Source: Brienomyrus brachyistius | Lineage: Eukaryota; Chordata; Actinopteri; Osteoglossiformes; Mormyridae | DNA: 64,000 nt | Direction: 5' to 3' | NCBI RefSeq assembly: GCF_023856365.1 | Contig: NW_026042452.1 | Span: 186,001 to 250,000, forward strand | In this document: positions 45,016 through 56,877 of the stretch, one piece after another | Layout of the letters: every line of letters begins with the position of its first letter | Position numbering within the stretch: the stretch's first letter is position 1 | Notes under the pieces: model-generated | The model's database searches: none | What the model was told of the DNA's origin: nothing | Seen by the model: only the letters and a program-made list of their open reading frames with translations | Translations under genes and position numbers: made by a program

Positions 45016-45785
45016 GGAAAACAAAAGTGCTGTAAGACTGTATACTTATGTGTATGTTAGTAAAGGCTGTAGCTGACACAACGGACCCCACTAATTAGAA
45101 AGGGGTAATTGTACACATGTGGCATCCAGTATGTTCTTCTATAACAGTTTTTAAAAAAAAAAAAAAACTCACATTACACAAATTGGCACTATCAAAACGA
45201 GGATTATGGGGAAAATGGGGACTGTGATGGAGATTACATACACGTAGGCATGGTATTTAGTTTTTTTTAATCTGGTCACCTTCCAGAGTAATTGTAAACT
45301 AAAACCATCTTCACCCTATTTGATTCTTTATAAATGGACAATCAGTCGTGCAGTAAATGGGGGTATAGAGAGACACAGAGCTTGTCTAACAAGAAACCCT
45401 GGGAAGCTAACATTAATAGGGTGGGTATGGATAGCAAAACCATTGATACAGATTACAGATTTATATCTCACCTGAACCCTGGCGGGCTCCGTGCCAATAG
45501 GGGTTGGGATTAGGGTTAGTTAACTTAAGTAGTAATATTGATGTGTATATTCTCCTATTCTCCAGTCAGTGAATCGTGAAACGTAATGTTAATATGTTTC
45601 TATACCTATATGTTCTGCTTAAAAACCCATAAAGGCAAGCACAGTGTTTAGACATTCTGTTACTTAGACTAGTAAACACTAAGATCCTTCAGCTTTCAAT
45701 TAACCTGACACAACAGTCTAAACAACAAATGTGTGCCATGTCATTTGTCATCTTTACATCTTGTATCCTTTATATGGTAATTGGA
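45016..45785. other. No gene recognised
   Basis: A 14-base A-run lies near 45153. No reading frame with recognisable content and no clear repeat seen. Confidence 0.6.
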
Positions 45786-45896
45786 TTTTCAAGGTGGAAT
45801 TGCAGGTCGATCATTTTAAGGATCTAGATGTAAACCTCCCTGGTGTTGCTTTAATATTTTTTTTGCACAATTTGCTTCACACACTTCCTCCAGCAG

Positions 45897-46345
45897 AGAA
45901 GCTTACAATACTACACCCCACCAAATGACTGGATGATGCCTTTTTATTTAAGGTCTGGCTGTGAGCCTCGATTACCGATACACTATCTTCAGGCTCCTGC
46001 CGGGATCAGTCAGTATGGTGGACCTTTGGAGGAATGGGTACAAAACCATCAGGAAAGTTTGCAGGTGCTTCAAGAGTATGTGAAGGCTTAGTTGGAGGAA
46101 CAAGCCACACCACGAAATCGGAAACACAATGAGTTGGTTAATGATTAGGGGTTTGATGAAGGTCAGCTGGTGTGTTTGCGGAACCATGTTCGAGGTAAAA
46201 TACAGGATCATTGGGATGCCTGTTTGTATATGGTAGTTCGGTGTCCCCAAGATCAGGGTGCAGTTTACTCTGCAACTCCAATGGAGGGGGACGGGGTTGT
46301 CCGTCAAGTTCACCGAACAGAGTTGCGTCCAGTACCACAGGGGGT
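45897..46345 (+). pseudogene. Ty3/Gypsy integrase C-terminal part, decayed
   Basis: Across frames it reads AYNTTPHQMTG, then a frameshift, then GCEPRLPIHYL, GGPLEEWVQNHQESLQVLQE, stops, then GQLVCLRNHVRGKIQDHWD and VRQVHRTELRPV. This is the usual order at the end of fish Gypsy integrases: core end, linker, then the C-terminal LRNH...KIQD...W region and a final VHR...LR motif. There is at least one frameshift (near 45930) and two or more in-frame stops. A Met-started frame of 101 codons at 46170-46475 covers the better-kept C-terminal part. No LTR pair was identified with confidence. Confidence 0.8.
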
Positions 46346-46904
46346 TGTTATGTCAGGGGAAGATGTTCTGGTAATGTCTCCTGAGTCTGGGTTGCCCACA
46401 GGGGCAACAGAAATGGAATCGGATGAGGACTCTGTGATTTTACGGGGACAGGGCTGGTGGGAGGGGTCGCAATAGAGCATCCACAAGTAGGCCTCGTATA
46501 ATGGAGGAGGTTATGTCCCCCCCGAGGTGTAGAGACCAGTTAAACGTTCGGTGAGGTCCACCACTGGTCATCATACCAACCCTTATAAGTTACCACGGTC
46601 AGTGAATGATCGTTCGGTTGGGGAGGAAGACCAGTGGTTTGGGGATAGAATTCTTAGCTGTGATCGTTGGGTCATCAATTTCATTTTGGGGGATGGATTG
46701 TAGCCAGGCAATTATAGGCAGGTATAGGAACTGCAGTTCGGACTGGAGGCATAGCCGGGGCGAGATGGCTGTGCATGTTCCGATGGTAGGGCATATTGGC
46801 AAAGGAGCAGGCACGGGAAAGACAGGCAGGGTCCTGATAGATTTGGTGGAGCATCGGCGGGCATATTGAATTTGCAGTGTAGCAGCCTTTCTGTTTGCTT
46901 GTTT
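46346..46904 (+). other. Tail of the Gypsy remnant, unassigned
   Basis: Continues from the integrase with VMSGEDVLVMSPESG-like reading, then GT-rich sequence. Open frames on both strands here (46599-46869) have no recognisable motif. Probably 3' Gypsy sequence. Confidence 0.4.
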
Positions 46905-47056
46905 CAGGGGTGAACAATCTTATCCGCAAAGGGCCGGTGTGTATGCAGGTTTTCGCTGCAACTCCCTAATTAGATTTCTAATTAGAGGACTGATTAGCTG
47001 AAGAGTCCTCATACCTGGTTTTGAAGAGCTGACCTAAAGGTTACCCCAAAAACCTG
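46905..47056 (+). mobile_element. hAT-type MITE, left end
   Basis: Begins CAGGGGTGAACAATCTTATC, a hAT-like terminus, followed by AAGGGCCGGTGTGTATGCAGG. It holds the imperfect inverted steps TAATTAGATTTCTAATTAG, and ends at AAAAACCTG. The matching right terminus is not found, so the element is truncated. Confidence 0.65.
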
Positions 47057-47186
47057 TTTTTTTTTTGTTTGAATGGGGCAGTGAGTCATGGGGTAAACTA
47101 CTGTTCTTTAGGGGTTTTCAAGGTGGAATTACGGGTCGATAATTTTAAGGATCAGGTTGTAAACCTCCCTGGTGTTGCTTTAATAT

Positions 47187-47640
47187 GTTTTATCTGAGGT
47201 TGTATCGTGTATTATCAAGCCAGCCGGCTTAGTGGCCTCGGGAGCGGGGTTTAGTGGGAGCAGCTGGCTAGTTTTATTTTCTTTTTTGTTTGTGTCTTTT
47301 TCTTTGTTGTATGTATATTTTGGGTTCATTATTAGGCAGGCTGGGCCTTTTGGCACCTGTAGTCTGGGTGCTGGATTGCCCATAGGGGTCTTTTTTATTG
47401 CTGTGATTTGCTGTGTCATTCACTAGTGTGATTTGTGCTGGATGTGTTTTTAAGGTTGTGCTGTGGCGTGTACCTGAGCAAACTTTGGGCAACCTGTTCT
47501 CTTGTTGGCTTTATTGACAAAGGGTGGATTAGTCTAATTACGGCCTGCTACAAATAGCTGCATATAACGTATAAAAAAAATCACCTTATGGGTGCTCCGT
47601 AGGGTAGCAAGATCTTGAGTTTTTTTTACAGTACTCGGGT
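47187..47640. other. No gene recognised
   Basis: T-rich on the plus strand. Short frames lie on both strands (47180-47492), none with a recognised domain. Confidence 0.5.
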
Positions 47641-47658
47641 ACGTTTTAAAATTTTCGA

Positions 47659-47758
47659 CCAATCAGCAAACATTATTCTGACAGCATAGCTGGGAAACCA
47701 ATGAAAAGTGAGTGCAACGTTCTAGAACTTGACTTCGGGTTGACGCTCCCTATAAAAG
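47659..47758 (+). promoter_or_regulatory. Candidate Pol II core promoter
   Basis: CCAAT at 47659-47663 and 47698-47702, the palindrome TTCTAGAA at 47720-47727 (two inverted heat-shock-element half sites), and TATAAAAG at 47751-47758. The order and spacing are those of a compact TATA promoter. An A-rich open frame starts about 90 bp downstream. Inference from motifs only. Confidence 0.45.
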
Positions 47759-47849
47759 AGCTGGGTACTGCTTCAAGGCGTTCAGTTGGCGCTACCTCCT
47801 GATAGAGTAGCACTGTACGGCTCTTGTTCCGTAAAACAACATCAAAAGG

Positions 47850-48138
47850 ATGAAAAAAAAAACAATATTTAAAGAAGACGAAAAAAATCTATTTTTAAAG
47901 AAGACGAAAAAAACATCGTCTAAAAAAATAAGCCAAAAAAATAATATCCGAAGAAGGAAAAACATGCAAAGTAAAAAAAAACAAACAAAAATAAAAAACA
48001 ATATCCAAAGAAGAAGGAAAAAAACATCCAAAGGGAGAAAAGAAGAACTGAAGGGCCAACGAGGTAGGAGGAAATACAAATTTCGTTTCAGCACCGTTGG
48101 AGTGCCAAGCCGTGAAAAGCATTTGGCCAGAAGACAAG
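47850..48138 (+). CDS. Candidate first coding exon, lysine-rich protein
   Basis: An ATG at 47850 (AAAAGGATGA) opens about 96 codons to a strong splice donor, CAAG|GTAAGT at 48138/48139. The frame stays open to 48251 if unspliced (133 codons). The product is very basic, with runs such as RRRKNMQSKKKQTKIKNN and QRRRKKTSKGRKEELKGQR that would act as nuclear localisation or nucleic-acid-binding stretches. Part of the exon is built from imperfect repeats (A-run, then TTTAAAGAAGACG), so openness may partly reflect composition. No acceptor or second exon was identified. Not recognised as a known family. Confidence 0.3.
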
Positions 48139-48789
48139 GTAAGTGTTGTATCTGTTATTTTAAAACAGCGCTTTTCAAAATGCTGCTTTATAATCGTTTG
48201 AGATCGTTAGCCAGTGTGACAGCTGAAGGCTTTTTGAGTTTACCAACATAAAGTTTTATTTCTGTATTAGGACATTGTCAGGAACAATGATGTGTTCATC
48301 GCTATGATGTGGTCAAAAAGCGATGCATTGAATCTTAGAAACATTTGTGATTTTTCAAACGATGCTTTTCCTTTTATTTAATCAGTAAAATTTCCATCGG
48401 TTTTATATAGTGCCCCTTGAAATATGTCTTTAGCTCATTTTCCGGGCATTTTACTAGAATGCATCCTGAGAAATACACAAGCTCTGCTGCATTTCCGTGC
48501 CTCGATGTTTAGTGCCGAGTATAATTGTTGCAGTTGCCTTTTATATATTCCATGAGACCTGTTGGTACCAAGAGAAGTGTGAGACTGTCAGGGTGAATTT
48601 ATCATACAATCGCACGCATAAATACCTGAGGGTTGCCAGTCCTTTTGCGTTGTTACAGGAGGACTAGAGCTGACGAGTGTGTTTCTACACACTATCAAGG
48701 GCATTGTAGTACAGTTTTCTCAGGTGGGAGAATGCTGCCGATCTCCTATTTGACAATACAGCCCTTGATATATTAGAATATTACAGAAC
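48139..48789. other. Possible intron / unassigned
   Basis: Starts with GTAAGTG. No further coding sequence recognised. ATGATGTG-like boxes near 48286 and 48305 recall snoRNA box C, but no box D with terminal pairing is visible. Confidence 0.4.
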
Positions 48790-49138
48790 TAGAAGCCTTT
48801 TGCAAGGAAGAATGTGAGAAAATCCCAAGTACAAGAACTGAAAGCCTTTCAGCTGGCTATAAGAAGCGCTTGTAAGCTGTGATATCTGGCAGAGGAGGTG
48901 TTACTAAGTACTGATTACGTAGGGTGCCCAAACTTTTGCAGAGTGCCATAATAATGTTTTTATTTTGTAATTTTGTTCAATTTATGGCATAAAAAGTAAC
49001 TATTCATCAATGTTTGCTGAAAATATTGTGTATTTTTCCCCCAGTTCCTAAAGAGACTGTATTAACTGATATTGTTGCTTTTGTAATTGAAAAGATGTTA
49101 TTTGTCAAGGGGTGCCAAACCTTTGCATAAGACTGTAC
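48790..49138 (+). mobile_element. DNA transposon relic, transposase tail and right end
   Basis: 48812-48895 reads in one frame KEECEKIPSTRTESLSAGYK with a stop soon after. This resembles the end of a Tc1/mariner-type transposase of fish. It is followed by GGGTGCCCAAACTTTTGCA near 48922 and GGGGTGCCAAACCTTTGCAT near 49110, the kind of sequence found at termini of such elements. The left part was not identified. Confidence 0.45.
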
Positions 49139-49318
49139 ACAGTGTGTGTATGTGTTTATGTGAGTGTGTGTCTGTGTGTGTGTGTGTATATATATATATG
49201 TGTGTGTGTGTATATATTTCTGTATATGCATGTGTATATATATATTTATATATAGTTCACACACATTCAAACTTATTTGAATACACATTCAAAATTATTT
49301 TTATTATTATTATTTTCG
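49139..49318. repeat. (TG)n/(TA)n microsatellite and AT-rich run
   Basis: Alternating GTGTGT and TATATA blocks from 49141 to about 49256, then ATT-rich sequence leading into the satellite. Confidence 0.9.
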
Positions 49319-50195
49319 TTTTTTTTTTTTTTTGTGTTTTAAAATTTTTTATTTTTGCAATGGAAATAAAAATAAAGCAGTCCTCCGTAGAGGAGGGGTG
49401 GTGGAGGGAATATATATATATATATACATATATATAAAATAATTGTCACACAACTGGGGTGACATGCCTTTCCTGCTCACCCAATTTTAGTGCACTTTAG
49501 TTATGCATAATGACCTTCTAGTCTCGATACACCCATATATATATATGTATATATATATATAGTTTTTTTGTTTTTTTTTTTGCAATAGACAATAAAAATA
49601 ACGCAGTTCTCCATAAAGGAGGGATGGTGGATGGAATATATATATACATATATATAAAATAATTGTCACACAACCTGGGTGACATGCCTTGCCTGCTCAC
49701 CCAGTTTTAGTGCACCTTAGTTATTCATAATGACCATCTAGTCTCGATACACCCATAAATATATATGTATATATATATAGTTTTTTTTGTTTTTTTTTTT
49801 GCAATAGACAATAAAAATAACGCAGTTCTCCATAAAGGAGGGATGGTGGATGGAATATATATATACATATATATAAAATAATTGTCACACAACTTGGGTG
49901 ACATGCCTTGCCTGCTCACCCAATTTTAGTGCAACTTAGTTATCCATAATGACCAACTAGTCTCGATACACCCATATATATATATATATGTACATATATA
50001 TATAGTTTTTTTATTAGCAATAGAAAAGAAAAATAACGCAGTTCTCCGTAAAGGAGGGATGGTGGATGGAATATATATATATATATATACATTTATATAA
50101 AATAATTGTCACACAACCTGGGTGACATGCCTTGCCTGCTCACCCAATTTTAGTGCACCTTAGTTATCCATACTGACCATCTAGTCTCGACACAC

Positions 50196-50242
<47 letters not shown>

Positions 50243-50544
50243 GATATTTTTTCTTTTTCTTGTGTTTTTTTTTCGCAATGGATATTAAAAATAAAGCAGT
50301 CCTCCGTAAAGGAGGGGTGGTGGAGGGAATATATATATACATATATATATAAAATAATTGTCACACAACCTGGGTGACATGCCTTGCCTGCTCACCCAAT
50401 TTTAGTGCAACTTAGTTATCCATAATGACCAACTAGTCTCGATACACCCATATATATATATATATATGTACATATATATAGTTTTTTTATTAGCAATAGA
50501 AAAGAAAAATAACGCAGTTCTCCGTAAAGGAGGGATGGTGGATG

Positions 50545-50608
<64 letters not shown>

Positions 50609-50711
50609 TTATATAAAATAATTGTCACACAACCTGGGTGACATGCCTTGCCTGCTCACCCAATTTTAGTGCACTTTAGTTATCCATACTGACCATCTAG
50701 TCTCGACACAC

Positions 50712-50756
<45 letters not shown>

Positions 50757-51058
50757 GATATTTTTTCTTTTTCTTGTGTTTTTTTTTCGCAATGGATATT
50801 AAAAATAAAGCAGTCCTCCGTAAAGGAGGGGTGGTGGAGGGAATATATATATACATATATATATAAAATAATTGTCACACAACCTGGGTGACATGCCTTG
50901 CCTGCTCACCCAATTTTAGTGCAACTTAGTTATCCATAATGACCAACTAGTCTCGATACACCCATATATATATATATATATGTACATATATATAGTTTTT
51001 TTATTAGCAATAGAAAAGAAAAATAACGCAGTTCTCCGTAAAGGAGGGATGGTGGATG

Positions 51059-51128
<70 letters not shown>

Positions 51129-51231
51129 TTATATAAAATAATTGTCACACAACCTGGGTGACATGCCTTGCCTGCTCACCCAATTTTAGTGCACTTTAGT
51201 TATCCATACTGACCATCTAGTCTCGACACAC

Positions 51232-51284
<53 letters not shown>

Positions 51285-51704
51285 GATATTTTTTCTTTTT
51301 CTTGTGTTTTTTTTTCGCAATGGATATTAAAAATAAAGCAGTCCTCCGTAAAGGAGGGATGGTGGATGGAATATATATATAAAATAATTGTCACACAACC
51401 GGGGTGACATGCCTTGCCTGCTCACCCAATTTTAGTGCACCTTAGTTATTCATAATGACCATCTAGTCTCGATACACCCATAAATATATATGTATATATA
51501 TATAGTTTTTTTATTAGCAATAGAAAAGAAAAATAACGCAGTTCTCCGTAAAGGAGGGATGGTGGATGGAATATATATATATATATATACATTTATATAA
51601 AATAATTGTCACACAACCTGGGTGACATGCCTTGCCTGCTCACCCAATTTTAGTGCACTTTAGTTATCCATAATGACCATCTAGTCTCGATACACCCATG
51701 AATA

Positions 51705-51771
<67 letters not shown>

Positions 51772-51958
51772 TTTCTGTTTTTTTTTTGCAATAGACAATA
51801 AAAATAACGCAGTTCTCCGTAAAGGAGGGATGGTGGATGGAATATGTATATGCATATATATAAAATAATTGTCACACAACCTGGGTGACATGCCTTGCCT
51901 GCTCACCCAATTTTAGTGCACCTCAGTTATCCATACTGACCATCTAGTCTCGACACAC

Positions 51959-52005
<47 letters not shown>

Positions 52006-52950
52006 GATATTTTTTCTTTTTCTTGTGTTTTTTTTTCGCAATGGATATTAAAAATAAAGCAGTCCTCCGTAAAGGAGGGGTGGTGGAGGGAATATATATA
52101 TACATTTATATAAAATAATTGTCACACAACTGGGGAGACATGCCTTGCCTGCTCACCCAATTTTAGTGCACCTTAGTTATCCATAATGACCAACTAGTCT
52201 CGATACACCCATAAATATATATATATATATGTACATATATATAGTTTTTTTATTAGCAATAGAAAAGAAAAATAACGCAGTTCTCCGTAAAGGAGGGATG
52301 GTGGATGGAATATATACATACATATATATAAAATAATTGTCACACAACCTGGGTGACATGCCTTGCCTGCTCACCCAATTTTAGTGCAACTTAGTTATCC
52401 ATAATGACCAACTAGTCTCGATACACCCATAAATATATATGTATATATATAGTTTTTTTTTTTTCGCAATGGACAATAAAAATAACGCAGTTCTCCGTAA
52501 AGGAGGGATGGTGGATGGAATATATATATAAAATAATTGTCACACAACCGGGGTGACATGCCTTGCCTGCTCACCCAATTTTAGTGCACCTTAGTTATTC
52601 ATAATGACCATCTAGTCTCGATACACCCATAAATATATATGTATATATATGTATTGTTTTTTTTTTTTTTTTTTTTTTGCAATAGACAATAAAAATAGCG
52701 CAGTTCTCCATAAAGGAGGGATGGTGGATGGAATATATATATACATATATATAAAATAATTGTCACACAACCTGGGTGACATGCCTTGCCTGCTCACCCA
52801 ATTTTAGTGCAACTTAGTTATCCATAATGACCAACTAGTCTCGATACACCCATATATATATATATATATATATGTACATATATATAGTTTTTTTATTAGC
52901 AATAGAAAAGAAAAATAACACAGTTCTCCGTAAAGGAGGGATGGTGGATG

Positions 52951-53006
<56 letters not shown>

Positions 53007-53112
53007 TTATATAAAATAATTGTCACACAACCTGGGTGACATGCCTTGCCTGCTCACCCAATTTTAGTGCACTTTAGTTATCCATACTGACCATCTAGTC
53101 TCGACACACCCA

Positions 53113-53148
<36 letters not shown>

Positions 53149-53432
53149 GATATTTTTTCTTTTTCTTGTGTTTTTTTTTCGCAATGGATATTAAAAATAA
53201 AGCAGTCCTCCGTAAAGGAGGGATGGTGGATGGAATATATATATAAAATAATTGTCACACAACCGGGGTGACATGCCTTGCCTGCTCACCCAATTTTAGT
53301 GCACCTTAGTTATTCATAATGACCATCTAGTCTCGATACACCCATAAATATACATGTATATATATATAGTTTTTTTATTAGCAATAAAAAAGAAAAATAA
53401 CGCAGTTCTCCGTAAAGGAGGGATGGTGGATG

Positions 53433-53490
<58 letters not shown>

Positions 53491-53602
53491 TTATATAAAA
53501 TAATTGTCACACAACCTGGGTGACATGCCTTGCCTGCTCACCCAATTTTAGTGCACTTTAGTTATCCAGAATGACCATCTAGTCTCGATACACCCATGAA
53601 TA

Positions 53603-53655
<53 letters not shown>

Positions 53656-53842
53656 TTTCTGTTTTTTTTTTGCAATAGACAATAAAAATAACGCAGTTCT
53701 CCATAAAGGAGGGATGGTGGATGGAATATGTATATGCATATATATAAAATAATTGTCACACAACCTGGGTGACATGCCTTGCCTGCTCACCCAATTTTAG
53801 TGCACCTTAGTTATCCATACTGACCATCTAGTCTCGATACAC

Positions 53843-53913
<71 letters not shown>

Positions 53914-54121
53914 TATATATAGTTTTTTTATTAGCAATAGAAAAGAAAAATAACGCAGTTCTCCGTAAAGGAGGGATGGTGGATGGAATATATATATATA
54001 TATATACATTTATATAAAATAATTGTCACACAACCTGGGTGACATGCCTTGCCTGCTCACCCAGTTTTAGTGCACCTTAGTTATCCATAATGACCATCTA
54101 GTCTCGATACACCCATAAATA

Positions 54122-54162
<41 letters not shown>

Positions 54163-54366
54163 TTTTTATTTTTTTCGTAATGGACAATAAAAATAACGCA
54201 GTTCTCTGTAAAGGAGGGATGGTGGATGGAATATATATATACATATATACATTTATATAAAATAATTGTCACACAACCTGGGTGACATGCCTTGCCTGCT
54301 CACCCAGTTTTAGTGCACCTTAGTTATCCATACTGACCATCTAGTCTCGATACACCCATAAATATA
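49319..54366. repeat. TA-tract satellite, about 21 units of 200-270 bp
   Basis: Each unit has a constant part (TGTCACACAACCTGGGTGAC... to CTCGATACACCCAT), a (TA)n tract, a T-run, a second constant part (GCAATAGACAATAAAAATAA, CTCCGTAAAGGAG, GGATGGTGGATGGAATA), and another (TA)n tract. TGTCACACAAC starts at 49444, 49664, 49883, 50107, 50359, 50623, 50873, 51143, 51389, 51607, 51870, 52120, 52338, 52538, 52761, 53021, 53253, 53505, 53754, 54024 and 54267. Length differences come mainly from the TA tracts. CTCCGTAAAGGAG is a short hairpin. Peptides in the open frames are low-complexity translations of TA tracts. Confidence 0.95.
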
Positions 54367-54368
54367 TA

Positions 54369-55537
54369 TACTGAACAAAAATATAAACGCAACACTCTTG
54401 TTTCTGCTCCCATTTTTCATGAGATGGACTTAAAGACCTACAATTCATTCCAGATACACAATATTACCATTTCTCTCAAACATTTCTCACAAATCAGTCT
54501 AAATGTGTGATAGTGAGCACTTCTGCTTTGCTGAGATAATCCATCCCACCTCACAGGTGTGCCACATCAAGATGCTGATCTGACATCATGGGTAGTGCAC
54601 AGGTGTACCTTATACTGCCCACAATAAATGGCCACCCTGGAATGTGCAGTTTTTTGCTTTATTGGGGGTCTGGGGACTCAGAACCGGTCAGTATCTGGTG
54701 TGACCACCATTTGCCTCATACAATGCAACACATCTTCTTCGCATAGAGTTTATCAGATTGTCAATTGTGGCCTGTGGAATGTTGGTCCACTCCTCTTCAA
54801 TGGCTGTGCGAAGTTGTTGGATATTAGTGGGAACTGGTACACGCTGTCGTATACGCCGGTCAAGCACATCCCAAACATGCTCAACGGGTGACATGTCCGG
54901 TGAGTATGCTGGCCATGCAAGAACTGGGACATTTTCAGCTTCCAAGAACTGTGTACAGATCCTTGCAACATGGGGCCGTGCATCATCTGTCTGAGTGGCT
55001 GGTCTCAGACGATCTTGGAGGTGAACCTGCTGGATGTGGAGGTCCTGGGCTGGTGTGGTTACACGTGGTCTGCGGTTGTGAGGCCGGTTGGATGTACTGC
55101 CATATTCTCTGAAACGCCTTTGGAGACGGCTTATGGTTGAGAAATGAACATTCAATGCACGAGCAACAGATCTGGTTGACATTCCTGCTGTCAGCATGCC
55201 AATTGCACGCTCCCTCAATGCTTGTGGCATCTGTGGCATTTTGCTGTGAGACAAAACTGCACATTCCAGGGTGGCCTTTTATTGTGGGCAGTATAAGGTA
55301 CACCTGTGCACTACCCATGATGTCAGATCAGCATCTTGATGTGGCACACCTGTGAGGTGGGATGGATTATCTCAGCAAAGCAGAAGTGCTCACTATCACA
55401 CATTTAGACTGATTTGTGAGAAATGTTTGAGAGAAATGGTAATATTGTGTATCTGGAATGAATTGTAGATCTTTAAGTCCATCTCATGAAAAATGGGAGC
55501 AAAAACAAAAGTGTTGCGTTTATATTTTTGTTCAGTG
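54369..55537 (-). mobile_element. Tc1-type DNA transposon, internally deleted
   Basis: 1169 bp between TA dinucleotides (54367-54368 and 55538-55539) in a TA-rich part of the satellite. Terminal inverted repeats are about 285 bp, 54369-54653 and 55253-55537; they start near ACTGAACAAAAATATAAACG and differ at a few positions. The transposase runs on the minus strand. The satellite continues on both sides. Confidence 0.9.
54688..55254 (-). pseudogene. Tc1-type transposase, catalytic core partly deleted
   Basis: 188 codons in one open frame; full Tc1-family transposases have about 340. Residues 1-65 form the N-terminal paired-like helix-turn-helix part (MSTRSVARALNVHFSTISRL, with RRPRVTT at its end). 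Near residue 88 the sequence jumps to DDARPHVARICTQFL, which holds the second catalytic Asp. It continues through AYSPDMSPVEHVWDVLDRRI, which holds the acidic third residue. The segment with the first catalytic Asp is missing, so no transposition activity is expected, though DNA binding to its own ends could remain. The deletion is in frame. The start lies at the inner edge of the right terminal repeat. Confidence 0.85.
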
Positions 55538-55559
55538 TATGTATATGTATACATATAGT

Positions 55560-56816
55560 TTTTTTTGTGTTTGTGAAAACGGGTCTTTAATCGGGGAAAC
55601 GGAGCGGGTAGAGCAGGACGGAACGCAGGCATTGACAAACTACAATGACGGACAGGGCAAACAGGTAAGACCAGGACTTAAAATAGGTCATGACTAATCA
55701 AAGTAATCGGGCAAAGCAGGAGACGATCAGGGAAGCACACGTGGGTAATCAGGGGGCGTGGCACACACGAGGAGCGGACAAGCCGGGCATATATGTATAT
55801 CTATATAAAACCTCATTAATGAGGGACAGGGAACAGAACGGACAGACAGAACTGGCACAGGGGAAGGAGCCAGGACAAGACTTGACATAAGACAGGAAAG
55901 GCAGAGAAACAGATCAGAAAGGGGGACACGGAGGGAACAGGCAGGACAAAAGGACCGGGAGTGAACGAAGGGAACATCGGGGAAAGAGGAGCAGAAGCCA
56001 GAGGGACGAGGGACAAAGAGAGGAGGGACAGAGACAGGAGGAACAAAGCGAGGGGGAGCAGAGGCAGGAGGGACAAAGACGGGAGGCCAGGGAGAGAAGG
56101 AGGGGGAACCAAGAGGAGCCCGAGGGAGACCCAGCGGGCGACGGGAGGCAGCCGGAAGGGCTGCAGGCGGCCGGGAGGCCGGAGCCGGAGGGGCCGAGGA
56201 GACGGGGTGAGGGACAGACGCAGGGACGAAGGAGGGAGTCGGAGGGGAGACCAGGGAAGGGGACGAAGGAGCTGGAAGGGACCCTGGCGAGGGCAAGGAG
56301 AGAGGGGGAGCCGCAGCAGACGGCGACGTCCTCCGACACGCCAGAGCGGGAGGACCAGCAGGCGAATGAGGAGCCGCCGTCGGGGGGCCCGCAGGCAACC
56401 GATAAGACGCCGGAGGAGGGACCGAGGCAGGGCGACGAGGCCGCGGAGGGGGACCCGCAGACGACAGCCGACCCGGAGGGCCAGGACCCGCAGGTGCCGA
56501 CCAAGCCCTAGCGCCGGCGAGGGAGGGCGAGCCAGGGGGCTGGGCGGGTGGGACCCCAGCCGTGCGTCTGTGTCCTCTCCCCTTATGGGACACAGACATA
56601 AGGACCTGCGGCCGGGGTCGGGCTCGTCGGGGTGAGGGTACCAGAGTCACAGGGGGAGAAGGGACTGGAGTGGGGCCAGGGACTGGAGCTGCAGGCTGCA
56701 GAGGGGGCGCCTGCCCGGGAGCTGCAGGCAGGGAAAGCGCCTCGGACGTGGGCGCGGTAGCTGCAGGCAGCGGAGACGGCTGCTCGGGCTCTGGGGCCGC
56801 AGGGGGCACTTATTTT
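55560..56816 (-). mobile_element. Retroelement-like 3' segment with proline-rich reading frame
   Basis: The plus strand is extremely purine-rich from about 55810 to 56760. The minus strand is open for about 360 codons (to 55727) with Pro/Ala/Ser/Arg-rich sequence such as PSPPVTLVPSPRRARPRP and no catalytic motif. The frame enters from its 5' edge without a convincing ATG. Downstream on the minus strand come a GC-rich tail, ATTAAA near 55590 and an A-run near 55560, like a transcript 3' end. Proline-rich tails of this sort follow the chromodomain in fish Gypsy elements; that link is inference. Satellite sequence lies on both sides, so it sits inside the TA satellite. Confidence 0.45.
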
Positions 56817-56870
56817 ATTATATAAAATAAGTGTCACACAACCGGGGTGACATGCCTTGCCTGCTTGTGG
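56817..56870. repeat. Isolated piece of the TA-tract satellite
   Basis: ATATAAAATAAGTGTCACACAACC and GGGGTGACATGCCTTGCCTGC match the unit junction of the 49-54 kb satellite; it stops at GCTTGTGGG. Confidence 0.9.
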
Positions 56871-56877
56871 GATGAGG

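Larger units (their letters stand above)
45786..47186 (+). repeat. 72-bp direct repeat flanking Gypsy remnants
   Basis: TTTTCAAGGTGGAATT... to GCTTTAATAT occurs at 45786-45857 and 47115-47186 with about eight differences. The copies bracket the decayed integrase and a hAT end. They could be remnants of element ends or a segmental duplication. Confidence 0.75.

Noticed and set aside
48269..48380. Possible C/D box snoRNA (ATGATGTG motifs).
   Set aside because: No CTGA box D at a suitable distance and no terminal pairing seen.
50402..51128. Tyr/Ile-rich frames (repeating YIYI).
   Set aside because: They are translations of (TA)n tracts.
54628..55112. Plus-strand frames over the Tc1-type element.
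   Set aside because: They are shadows of the transposase, which is clearly on the minus strand.
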